A stretch of 8,565 nucleotides of DNA from Bacteroidota bacterium (GTDB lineage: Bacteria; CLD3; SB21): contig JAGQUY010000457.1 in the NCBI GenBank assembly GCA_020438245.1, positions 1-8,565 of the forward strand, written 5' to 3'. Below, piece by piece: positions 1-6,642 of the stretch. Position 1 is the stretch's first letter, and the number at the start of each line of letters is the position of its first letter. A program made the position numbers and the translations under genes. The notes under the pieces are model-generated. The model worked only from the letters and a program-made list of their open reading frames with translations. It searched no databases and was not told where the DNA came from.

Positions 1-102
1 CAAAGAAAAAGTATCTGCCTCGCCGAAAAAGAGTCTTGGTAAAATACGGTTGGTCATTCCGGTCGAAGAATAATCCTTCTTTACAATATCTCTGCCCTTC
101 AT
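1..102 (-). CDS. Possible partial gene of unknown function, divergent from the efflux operon (5' part only)
   Basis: On the minus strand an open frame without stops runs from an ATG at 102 to the left edge, giving 34 visible residues. They begin MKGRDIVKKDY and continue through TGMTNRILPRLFFGEADTF. The sequence AGGA lies five bases before this ATG (plus-strand TCCT at 108-111), which is why I prefer it. An in-frame ATG at 132 would add ten residues (MPKQILIRKR) but has no visible ribosome site. The visible stretch has no motif or signal peptide that I recognise, so no function is proposed. If real, the gene is transcribed away from the TetR gene and would share its control region. A competing reading is a plus-strand C-terminal tail ending at a TAA at 71-73, with last residues IRLVIPVEE. 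The fragment is too short to decide firmly. Confidence 0.33.
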   Translation of the reverse strand, partial: MKGRDIVKKDYSSTGMTNRILPRLFFGEADTFSL

Positions 103-144
103 CCGTTTCCTAATCAGTATTTGTTTAGGCATCCAAGAAATCTA

Positions 145-173
145 TTGACAACCGGGATGAAACTTTGTAGGTT
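145..173 (+). promoter_or_regulatory. Candidate sigma70-type promoter P1 for the efflux operon
   Basis: A perfect -35 hexamer TTGACA (145-150) is followed after 17 bases by TAGGTT (168-173), which matches the -10 consensus at three of six positions, including the key TA and final T. Transcription would start near 180. The -10 box overlaps the first arm of the inverted repeat at 172-203, so a protein bound there would block this promoter. This is a sequence match only, with no direct evidence of activity. Confidence 0.45.
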
Positions 174-203
174 GGAAACCGTAAAAACGGTATGAGTTTC
201 CAA
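172..203. repeat. 32-bp inverted-repeat box A (candidate operator)
   Basis: Perfect 8-base arms TTGGAAAC (172-179) and GTTTCCAA (196-203) are separated by 16 bases. The interior holds a second inverted repeat, ACCGT (178-182) and ACGGT (187-191), around AAAA. The first arm overlaps the candidate -10 box of P1. A related copy with the same arm spacing lies at 248-279, with 24 of 32 positions identical by my count. The position suggests an operator, but which protein binds it is unknown. Confidence 0.5.
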
Positions 204-206
204 ATA

Positions 207-234
207 TATAATTGTAAATATTGCATTTACAATT
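207..234. promoter_or_regulatory. TATAAT box merged with a 25-bp perfect palindrome, likely TetR-family operator
   Basis: A perfect plus-strand -10 hexamer TATAAT (207-212) runs into an inverted repeat with 10-base arms, AATTGTAAAT (210-219) and ATTTACAATT (225-234), around ATTGC. No good -35 box sits at the usual distance upstream, so promoter use is uncertain. On the minus strand, TTGTAA (232-227), 18 bases, then TATATT (208-203) is also promoter-like and would serve the divergent frame. TetR-family repressors bind palindromes of about 15-30 bp, often overlapping their own promoter. This is the best candidate for the autoregulatory site of the adjacent regulator. That assignment is inference. 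Confidence 0.55.
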
Positions 235-247
235 TTTTATTGAGTTC

Positions 248-279
248 TTGGAAACCAAAAAAACAACAATAGTTTCCGA
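248..279. repeat. Box A', second copy of the 32-bp inverted-repeat box
   Basis: TTGGAAAC (248-255) and GTTTCC (272-277) keep exactly the 24-base arm offset of box A, although the right arm ends in GA instead of AA. The interior is A-rich and lacks the inner ACCGT/ACGGT repeat. The box ends three bases before the GGAG ribosome site of the TetR gene. Bound protein, or the RNA hairpin formed by the arms, could therefore affect translation as well as transcription. It lies 13 bases after the palindrome, whereas box A lies 6 bases before it. Confidence 0.45.
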
Positions 280-293
280 TTGGAGTGTTCTAA

Positions 294-956
294 ATGTCTG
301 AAGATTTTGAAGTTAAGATGAGAATCATGGGTGCCGCAGCAGAGCGGTTTACCCGCTTCGGTTTCAGCAAGGTAACCATGGATGAACTGGCAGAATCCTT
401 GGGGATGAGCAAGAAGACCCTGTATCAACATTTTACCAATAAACAGGACATCCTCTCTGCCATGGTCGACAGCGCCATGCAAAAGTGTGATGTGCATGTC
501 GGGGCGTTGCTGAAAGATGGCCAGATGGATTTTGTGGACAAGTTGACCAAGATGTTTTCTTTTCTCGCGACTCAGTACGCCTCGATGAACCCGGAATTCA
601 TCGACGACATGAGAAAGCATGCACCGGAAATTTGGAAAAAAATTGACGAGTACCGTCATGTCAGAATTCGGGAGCAATTCACGGAGTTGGTCAGGGAGGG
701 TATTGAGAAAGGCATGTTCCGCTCCGATGTGGATCAGCATCTTGTGTTGTTGGTCTACCTGACTGCCGTTGAACATCTGATCAATCCGACAGCTCTTGCG
801 GAGATTCCATACACCGCGTCCCAAGTTTTTGACGCGATTACGAAGGTTTTGTTCGAGGGGATGTTGACGGATGCAGGCAGAGCAAAATTTTCCATTCAAA
901 GCACGCTTAACGTGGCAACGGATCAAAGTGCGTATCAACACAGTGTTTCCAAATAA
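294..956 (+). CDS. TetR/AcrR-family transcriptional repressor, probable local regulator of the efflux operon
   Basis: This 220-residue protein has the length and layout of TetR-family repressors: an N-terminal three-helix DNA-binding domain and a helical ligand-binding, dimerising C-terminal domain. The DNA-binding part covers about residues 8-54. The motif FTRFGFSKVTMDELAE leads into the recognition region around MSKKTLYQHF and then NKQDIL, which is typical of the family. The C-terminal part (about 60-200) is less conserved, so the ligand cannot be read from it. The start is supported by GGAG at 282-285, eight bases before the ATG. It is the first gene of an apparent operon, ending 13 bases before the TolC-like gene. 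Upstream palindromes suggest that it represses its own promoter and therefore the pump, with a pump substrate probably relieving repression. The family call is secure; the target and inducer are inference. Confidence 0.93.
   Translation: MSEDFEVKMRIMGAAAERFTRFGFSKVTMDELAESLGMSKKTLYQHFTNKQDILSAMVDSAMQKCDVHVGALLKDGQMDFVDKLTKMFSFLATQYASMNPEFIDDMRKHAPEIWKKIDEYRHVRIREQFTELVREGIEKGMFRSDVDQHLVLLVYLTAVEHLINPTALAEIPYTASQVFDAITKVLFEGMLTDAGRAKFSIQSTLNVATDQSAYQHSVSK
945..955 (+). repeat. Extra copy of the box A right arm at the end of the TetR gene
   Basis: GTTTCCAAATA at 945-955 is an exact 11-base copy of 196-206, the right arm of box A plus flanking bases. It lies over the last codons and stop of the TetR gene, just before the ribosome site of the TolC-like gene. 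There is no TTGGAAAC partner 24 bases upstream, so it could be a half-site or chance. Confidence 0.25.
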
Positions 957-957
957 A

Positions 958-963
958 AGAGGA
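958..963 (+). promoter_or_regulatory. Ribosome binding site fixing the start of the TolC-like gene
   Basis: AGAGGA ends six bases before the ATG at 970. The frame stays open upstream to an ATG at 871 inside the TetR gene. Only the start at 970 has this site and puts a hydrophobic signal peptide at the N-terminus. Confidence 0.8.
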
Positions 964-969
964 ATACCC

Positions 970-2310
970 ATGTTCAGACTTCTGATTTTAACCTTACTAC
1001 TTCTACCCGTGGCTCTTGCGGCTCAGGAAAGCCGGAAGCTGACGGTTGAGGATGCCGTTCGGCTCGGATTGGAAAACAGCAAATCGCTCGGCATTGCCGA
1101 AAAGAAAATAGACGGAGCGTCAGCCAAGTCGGGAGAGGCGTTCGCGCAGCGGCTACCGTCCCTGAAACTTTCCGCGGCGTACACGCGATTAAGTGATGTA
1201 CCCGCAGGCAAGTTCACGATTCCCGCGGATGCTTTTGGAGCAGGTTTCCCCCCGGCGCCGGTTACAAGCACTATTTCTCCGGCCATTCTCAATAGCTATG
1301 GATTAAAAGCAACGATTCAGCAGCCCGTTTTTACCGGGTTCAGATTGGAAAACAATCAAAAGATGGCGCAGCTTTCTGAAACGGCGGCCAGGCTGGACTT
1401 TGAGGGCGACAAAAACGACTTCGTGTATGAGGTCCGCTCGGCCTATTGGAATCTTTTTCGTGCCATCGAAGTCAAGAAAGTCGTCGATGAAAACATTGAC
1501 CAGGTGAAAGCCCACCTTAAAGATGCGCAGAATCTGCTGGCTCAGGGTTTGATCACGAACAACGACGTTCTCAAAGTCCAGGTTCAGTTGTCCAACGTTG
1601 AATTGCTTGGCATCGACGCCAGGAACGCTGTTCAGCTGGCCAGGATGTATCTGAATAACCTGATGGGGTTACCGCTTGACGCACCGGTTGAACCTGTTTC
1701 TCTGCTGACGGTCCCCGTGGAAAATACGGACCCGGTTGATGTATTCACCAAGAAAGCCATGGATCAAAGACCGGACTTGAAAGCGCTTCAGGCACGATAC
1801 GAGGTGGCGGGTACCGCGGTGAAATTGGCCAAAGGATCCAACTATCCGCAAGTCATGGCGATGGGGAATTATTATTACAACCGTCCGAATCAAAGATTTT
1901 TCCCAACTAAAGATGCATTCAAAGGCACGTGGGATATCGGCCTGCAGGTGAGTTTTGACGTGTGGAACTGGGGGCAAACCAAATATCAAACACACCAAGC
2001 GACGGCCCAGGCCGATCAGGTCAAATATGCCAAGGGGTTATTGGAGGACGCAATTCGCCTTGAAATCAACCGGGACTACCTTGCAGAACAACAGGCGAGA
2101 GAGAAAATCGTTGTCGCCAAGGAAACGATACGGCAAGCTGAAGAGAGTTACCGAATTACCAGTGAGAAATTTAGACGCGGCGTGGCTCTAACGACGGATT
2201 TATTGGATGCCGAAGTGGCGGTGCTTCAAGCCAAGACGAACCATACCCAGGCTCTGGTCGATTACGTGTTGGCAAAAGCCCGTCTGCAAAAAGCAGTCGG
2301 AGAGCAATAA
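970..2310 (+). CDS. TolC-like outer-membrane efflux channel protein (OEP family)
   Basis: The predicted 446-residue protein forms the outer-membrane exit duct of a tripartite pump. TolC-family proteins assemble as trimers with a beta-barrel in the outer membrane and a long alpha-helical barrel in the periplasm. The first 18 or so residues (MFRLLILTLLLLPVALAA) are a clear signal peptide. There is no lipobox cysteine, so it is unlikely to be a lipoprotein of the OprM type. Two structural repeats are visible: the first from LTVEDAVRLGLENSKSLG, with the beta segment GLKATIQQPVFTGFRLEN near 111-128, and the second ending in long helices with EESYRITSEKFRRGVALTTDLLDAEVAV-type sequence near the C-terminus. 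The length is usual for the family. It is the second gene of the operon, between regulator and adaptor, so it is probably dedicated to this pump and not shared between pumps as E. coli TolC is. Confidence 0.92.
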   Translation: MFRLLILTLLLLPVALAAQESRKLTVEDAVRLGLENSKSLGIAEKKIDGASAKSGEAFAQRLPSLKLSAAYTRLSDVPAGKFTIPADAFGAGFPPAPVTSTISPAILNSYGLKATIQQPVFTGFRLENNQKMAQLSETAARLDFEGDKNDFVYEVRSAYWNLFRAIEVKKVVDENIDQVKAHLKDAQNLLAQGLITNNDVLKVQVQLSNVELLGIDARNAVQLARMYLNNLMGLPLDAPVEPVSLLTVPVENTDPVDVFTKKAMDQRPDLKALQARYEVAGTAVKLAKGSNYPQVMAMGNYYYNRPNQRFFPTKDAFKGTWDIGLQVSFDVWNWGQTKYQTHQATAQADQVKYAKGLLEDAIRLEINRDYLAEQQAREKIVVAKETIRQAEESYRITSEKFRRGVALTTDLLDAEVAVLQAKTNHTQALVDYVLAKARLQKAVGEQ

Positions 2311-2338
2311 GTACTTACATCATAACATCATTATACGT

Positions 2339-2344
2339 GAGGGA
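2339..2344 (+). promoter_or_regulatory. Ribosome binding site fixing the start of the adaptor gene
   Basis: GAGGGA at 2339-2344 precedes the ATG at 2348. The frame is open back to 2207 inside the TolC-like gene, but that longer start would place 47 non-family residues before the membrane anchor. The start at 2348 is therefore preferred. The 37 bases between the two genes hold no visible terminator. Confidence 0.7.
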
Positions 2345-2347
2345 TAC

Positions 2348-3397
2348 ATGAGAAAAATCAAAATCGGATCGGGCGTGGTAGTCGTCCTCGCCATTATCAT
2401 CAGCATCCTGTTGTCCAATAAAGCCAAAAGTGCGGCGAGTGCCCGCAGTGACAAACTGACCAGCGTACCCGTGACGTTGTTCAAGGCGGAGATCCAGGAA
2501 TTAACCAAGCCGATTGTGCTGGTAGGGACGATCACGGCAAACAATGACGTGGCCGTGGTTTCCGAAACACAAGGCCGGGTTACTCAAGTGGCGGTTGGCA
2601 CCGGTGACTATGTGCAAATGGGCGCTTCCTTGATCCAAGTCGATGATGAGTTAAAAAAGGCCGCCTTTGATCTCGCACAAGCCAACTACGAAAAAGCAAA
2701 GAGAGATCTGGATCGGAATGAGGAGCTTTATAAAGACCATACGATTACCGAGTCACAGATCGAATCTACCCGGCTTGCCTACCGCGCCGCTGAAAGCCAG
2801 TATATTGTTGCACGCAGACAGTTGAACGACACAAGAATCACCTCACCTATTTCAGGTTACATCAATGAACGAAAAGTCAACATGGGTACCATGGTGATGC
2901 CGGGCATGACAATTGCCAACATCGTGGACGTGTCGAAACTGAAGGTGAAAGTCAATCTGAGCGAAAAAGACGCTTTTCGGGTGAAAGTCGGGGACCCCGT
3001 TACGGTGACCACTGAAGTCTATCCGGAGACCGAGTTTAGCGGACGTATTACTTCAATCAGCGCTAAAGCCGATGAAGCCCACACATACCCCTTGGAAATT
3101 GAACTTGCCAATAGCGCAAAACACCCGTTGAAGTCGGGAATGTTCGGCAGGGTTCTGTTCAAATCCAGGGAGAGTTCGGAATCCATCGTGGTTCCTCGCG
3201 ATGCCATTATCGGGAGCATCAAAGAACCCGAGGTTTACGTTGTGGAACGGGGAGTTGCAAAGCTCCGCAAACTGACTATCGGCAATGAGGCGGCTGGTAT
3301 GGTAGCCGTGTTAAACGGACTTGCGGTCGGCGATCAGGTGGTCATGAGCGGCCATTCCAATTTGCAGGACGGCGTCGAAGTAACGGTTTTGAAATAA
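2348..3397 (+). CDS. RND efflux periplasmic adaptor (membrane fusion protein, HlyD/AcrA type)
   Basis: This 349-residue protein would link the inner-membrane pump to the outer-membrane channel. A hydrophobic stretch at about residues 8-23 acts as an anchor or signal sequence, and no lipobox is evident. The lipoyl/biotinyl-like domain is split. Its first half is around 68-100 (VAVVSETQGRVTQVAVGTGD followed by VQMGASLIQVDD) and its second half around 163-190 (RITSPISGYINE, then the GTMVMPGM turn). Between them is a short alpha-hairpin at about 101-160 rich in K, E, A, Q and R. A beta-barrel domain with VGDPVTVTTEVYP (about 215-226) and a membrane-proximal domain near the C-terminus follow. The size and order match AcrA/MexA-like adaptors. 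It lies 9 bases before the RND gene. The family is secure; the substrate is unknown. Confidence 0.94.
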   Translation: MRKIKIGSGVVVVLAIIISILLSNKAKSAASARSDKLTSVPVTLFKAEIQELTKPIVLVGTITANNDVAVVSETQGRVTQVAVGTGDYVQMGASLIQVDDELKKAAFDLAQANYEKAKRDLDRNEELYKDHTITESQIESTRLAYRAAESQYIVARRQLNDTRITSPISGYINERKVNMGTMVMPGMTIANIVDVSKLKVKVNLSEKDAFRVKVGDPVTVTTEVYPETEFSGRITSISAKADEAHTYPLEIELANSAKHPLKSGMFGRVLFKSRESSESIVVPRDAIIGSIKEPEVYVVERGVAKLRKLTIGNEAAGMVAVLNGLAVGDQVVMSGHSNLQDGVEVTVLK

Positions 3398-3401
3398 GGA
3401 G
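3396..3401 (+). promoter_or_regulatory. Ribosome binding site of the RND gene overlapping the adaptor stop codon
   Basis: AAGGAG at 3396-3401 uses the last two bases of the adaptor's TAA stop and ends five bases before the ATG at 3407. This overlap fits translational coupling, which would keep adaptor and pump synthesis in step. Confidence 0.75.
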
Positions 3402-3406
3402 CAGAT

Positions 3407-6400
3407 ATGTCGATTACAGAACTAGCCATCAAAAGACCGTCGCTGATTGTCGTCCTTTTTGCGGCGCTTGGCGTATTGGGGCTCTTCAGTTATAGCCAGT
3501 TAAGTTACGAGTTGCTTCCAAAAATCAATCCGCCGGTCTTGACCGTGACGACGATATATCCGGGAGCCTCTCCGTATGAAGTGGAAACATCGGTCACCAA
3601 GGTTATTGAAGATGCAATCTCCGGCCTGGACGAAATCGACGCCGTGCTCTCGACCTCCCAGGAGGGACTCTCGCTCGTGACCGTGGAATTCCACCAGGGG
3701 GCCGATATCGACGCATCCCTCCAGAATGCACAACGCAAGGTCGGAGAGGTTGCTTTCAAATTACCGTCAGATGCCCGTTCGCCCATTCTGTCCAAGTTCG
3801 CGCTGGATGAGCTGCCGGTACTTCGTGTAGGTGCCTTGAGTTCGATGCCTCCTCGCGAGTTTTATCAGTTTCTGAAAGACCACGTTCAACCCGCTTTGTC
3901 CCAAGTAGCCGGAGTGGGTCAGGTCACGTTGATCGGCGGAGAAGAACGCGAGATCAAAGTCAACTTGTCGGCCGAAAAATTGAAAGCCTACGGGATTTCC
4001 ATTCTACAGGTTACGCAAGCCATCAAATCATCCAATGTCGATTTCCCGACCGGCAGAATCAAAGAAGATGAAACCCAATTTGTGGTGCGCTTGGCCGGGA
4101 AATTTTCCTCTCTTGAACAGATGGGAAATCTCGTTATCAAACGAAGTAAGCAAGGGGGTGATATCCGGTTGTCGGATGTGGCCGAGATACAGGATGGACG
4201 CAAGGATCCGGTGAACATTACACGAATAAACGGGTCCGACAACATCGGTATTCTCATTCAGAAACAATCGGATGCCAACGCGGTCGAAGTCAGCAAATTG
4301 GTCCGCGCGGAAATGACAAAACTTGAAAAGTCGTACGAACGCGTCAACCTTCGTTTTGATATTGCCCAGGATGGGTCGCAATTTACCGTCGATGCGGCCA
4401 ATGCGGTCAAATTTGACCTTGCCCTGGCGATTGTGTTGGTGGCCATGGTCATGCTTTTGTTCCTGCATAGTATTCGAAATTCGGTCATCGTGATGATTGC
4501 CATTCCGGCGTCCCTTATCTCGACTTTCATCGCCATCTATGCCTTCGGCTTTACGCTCAACCTGATGACATTACTGGGCCTCTCGCTCGTGGTAGGTATT
4601 CTCGTGGACGACTCCATTGTCGTACTGGAGAATATTTATCACCATCTCGAAAAAGGACAGGAGCGACGAACCGCCGCGCTTACAGGAAGGAATGAGATAG
4701 GATTTGCAGCGCTCGCGATAACCCTGGTGGACGTTGTCATCTTCGTGCCGCTGGCTTTGACGGGCGGCCTTATCGGAAATATCCTTCGTCAGTTTGCCGT
4801 GGTGGTTGTGGTTTCCACCTTGTTAAGTTTGTTTGTTTCGTTTACGGTAACCCCGCTATTGGCTTCACGTTTTGCAAAGATCGAAAAATTGACCCGGCAA
4901 ACACTGTTGGGCCGATTTGCTCTGGCCTTTGAAGGCCTCTACGAGAAATTTTCGGTGCACTATCTCAATCTCCTGCATTGGAGTTTGGACAATAAGGGCA
5001 AGGTGTTTCTTATTTCGGTTGTCCTGTTTATTTCGTCGCTCTCGTTGGTTCCTTTTGGATTCATCGGGGGTGAGTTTGTTTCCCAGTCCGATCGCGGCGA
5101 GTTTGCGGTAACGATCGAACTTCCGTCGGGTTCCAGAATTGAGCATACCAACGGCGTAACACAAAAGGTAGAGCGAATGATTTTCGAGATGCCTGAGGTT
5201 CAAAAGGTGTTCACGAATGTCGGCGCCTCCAACGAAGGGCTGCTGGGTCAAACAACCAATTACACTGCTGAATTAAACGTTGCGCTCATACCCAAATCGC
5301 AGCGGGTGAAATCCACCGACCAGGTTGCATGGGAGATTAAACAAAAAATTCTGAGTGTCCCGGGTATCAAAGTTCGCGTCAACCCGATCGGCATTTTTGG
5401 TACCGCCAATCAGACGCCTGTTCAGATTGTTGTCAGCGGGCCCGACCGTCATGTTGTACAGGAAGGGGCCGAAAAAGCGGCCAGAATGCTTCGCGAAATA
5501 CAGGGTACATCCGATATTCGCCTATCCGTGGATGAAGGTAAACCGGAAACCCGTGTCGAAATCGACCGTGCAAAGATGGCTGCTTTTGGTCTGACAATGG
5601 CTGAAGTCGGAGCGACGTTGCGTGTGGCACTGGAAGGCGACGCAGATTCGAAGTTTAGACAGGGCGACGATGAATTCGATCTCCGCATAGCTCTGGATGA
5701 AGCCGATCGATCAAAAACGGACTATCTGAATCATATCGTTTTTATCAACGGCGATAAACAGCAGGTGGAATTGCAGCAGTTTGCAACCCTCGTTCGAAGT
5801 ACGGGTGCCACCAAGCTCCAACGACGTGATAGGAACAATGCGGTAACGGTGTTCTCTCAGGCGGTCGGAAAGCCCAGCGGAAGCATCGGCGCCGAATTTG
5901 AGGCCAAACTTGCGAAGGATCCGTTGCCCAACGGACTGAGTGTTGCTTACGCAGGAGATCTGAAGAATCAGAAGGACTCCTTCGGGAGTTTGGGCCTTGC
6001 GTTGATTGCAGGAATCCTTTTCGTATACATGGTTATGGTCGCCTTATACGATTCCTACGTGTATCCGCTTGTCGTCCTGTTCTCAATACCGGTAGCGATG
6101 GTGGGAGCTCTGCTCGCGCTGGCGTTGATGATGAAGACCCTGTCCATTTTTTCGATACTGGGTATCATCATGCTGGTGGGTCTGGTCGGTAAGAACGCAA
6201 TTCTGTTGGTCGATCGAACCAACCAGGTTCGCGCCGAGATGGGTATGACTACCTATGATGCCCTTATCGAAGCGGGCAAATCCCGATTGCGGCCGATTCT
6301 GATGACGACGCTGACCATGATATTCGGCATGCTTCCAATTGCCCTCTCCACGAGTTCCGGTTCGGAATGGAAGACCGGGCTTGCCTGGGCGCTGGTCGGC

Positions 6401-6568
6401 GGTCTGACGAGTTCCATGTTTTTGACATTGCTTCTAGTGCCGGTTGTTTACATGAAGATCGATACATGGAAAGAGCGATTTCCAAGACTCTTTGACGGTT
6501 TGAGAAAAAAGACAATCCAACCGGCTATCGGTCCCAGTGGCCGCCGTGAAACAGTTCAGGTTGGTTAA
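3407..6568 (+). CDS. RND-family multidrug-type efflux pump, inner-membrane transporter (AcrB-like)
   Basis: This 1053-residue protein has the full length and duplicated layout of AcrB-like (HAE-1) pumps: twelve membrane helices and two large periplasmic loops after helices 1 and 7. Helix 1 is near residues 13-32, helices 2-6 lie between about 337 and 490, helix 7 is near 533-552, and helices 8-12 lie between about 863 and 1015. The proton-relay residues are intact. The adjacent aspartates in helix 4 are D401 and D402 (GILVDDSIVVLEN), and the helix 10 lysine is K929 (GLVGKNAILLVD). The N-terminal hallmark YPGASPYEVET is also present. It probably takes substrates from the periplasm or inner-membrane leaflet using the proton gradient and passes them through the adaptor to the TolC-like channel. 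The adjacent aspartates argue for a drug-type pump and against the heavy-metal branch, but the substrate cannot be read from the sequence. It is the last gene of the operon. Confidence 0.96.
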   Translation: MSITELAIKRPSLIVVLFAALGVLGLFSYSQLSYELLPKINPPVLTVTTIYPGASPYEVETSVTKVIEDAISGLDEIDAVLSTSQEGLSLVTVEFHQGADIDASLQNAQRKVGEVAFKLPSDARSPILSKFALDELPVLRVGALSSMPPREFYQFLKDHVQPALSQVAGVGQVTLIGGEEREIKVNLSAEKLKAYGISILQVTQAIKSSNVDFPTGRIKEDETQFVVRLAGKFSSLEQMGNLVIKRSKQGGDIRLSDVAEIQDGRKDPVNITRINGSDNIGILIQKQSDANAVEVSKLVRAEMTKLEKSYERVNLRFDIAQDGSQFTVDAANAVKFDLALAIVLVAMVMLLFLHSIRNSVIVMIAIPASLISTFIAIYAFGFTLNLMTLLGLSLVVGILVDDSIVVLENIYHHLEKGQERRTAALTGRNEIGFAALAITLVDVVIFVPLALTGGLIGNILRQFAVVVVVSTLLSLFVSFTVTPLLASRFAKIEKLTRQTLLGRFALAFEGLYEKFSVHYLNLLHWSLDNKGKVFLISVVLFISSLSLVPFGFIGGEFVSQSDRGEFAVTIELPSGSRIEHTNGVTQKVERMIFEMPEVQKVFTNVGASNEGLLGQTTNYTAELNVALIPKSQRVKSTDQVAWEIKQKILSVPGIKVRVNPIGIFGTANQTPVQIVVSGPDRHVVQEGAEKAARMLREIQGTSDIRLSVDEGKPETRVEIDRAKMAAFGLTMAEVGATLRVALEGDADSKFRQGDDEFDLRIALDEADRSKTDYLNHIVFINGDKQQVELQQFATLVRSTGATKLQRRDRNNAVTVFSQAVGKPSGSIGAEFEAKLAKDPLPNGLSVAYAGDLKNQKDSFGSLGLALIAGILFVYMVMVALYDSYVYPLVVLFSIPVAMVGALLALALMMKTLSIFSILGIIMLVGLVGKNAILLVDRTNQVRAEMGMTTYDALIEAGKSRLRPILMTTLTMIFGMLPIALSTSSGSEWKTGLAWALVGGLTSSMFLTLLLVPVVYMKIDTWKERFPRLFDGLRKKTIQPAIGPSGRRETVQVG

Positions 6569-6586
6569 GTTCCAATCGGTTCGACT

Positions 6587-6623
6587 AAAAAAGCCGCGTC
6601 CAATCTGGAGCGGCTTTTTTTTT
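6587..6623. terminator. Strong hairpin terminator, probably bidirectional
   Basis: AAAAAAGCCGC (6587-6597) pairs with GCGGCTTTTTT (6610-6620), followed by more T, making nine Ts in all. After a single unpaired G (6598) the stem continues with TCCA/TGGA around an ATC loop. It lies 18 bases after the RND stop. In the other direction the A-run becomes a U-tract, so it can also end transcripts of the convergent mscL gene, whose stop is about 20 bases away. Confidence 0.9.
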
Positions 6624-6642
6624 GACGCGTCAAGTCTTTCGG

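Noticed and set aside
2..73. C-terminal tail of a plus-strand gene ending in TAA at 71-73
   Set aside because: Only 23 codons are visible, with no recognisable motif and no terminator after the stop. It is kept only as an alternative to the minus-strand frame.
871..969. N-terminal extension of the TolC-like gene from an ATG at 871
   Set aside because: It overlaps the TetR coding region and would bury the signal peptide behind 33 charged residues. AGAGGA at 958-963 supports the start at 970.
237..971. Long open frame on the minus strand opposite the TetR gene (244 codons)
   Set aside because: It lies antisense to a well-recognised TetR-family gene with a good ribosome site. Its translation is rich in C, H and R, resembles no family, and it has no sensible start context.
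2207..2347. N-terminal extension of the adaptor gene from an ATG at 2207
   Set aside because: It lies inside the TolC-like gene and adds 47 residues unlike any adaptor. The ATG at 2348 has a ribosome site and begins at the membrane anchor.
4028..4468. Minus-strand open frame of 146 codons inside the RND gene
   Set aside because: It is a shadow of the highly conserved RND coding sequence with no family similarity or start signal. Other antisense frames in the pump genes were dropped for the same reason.
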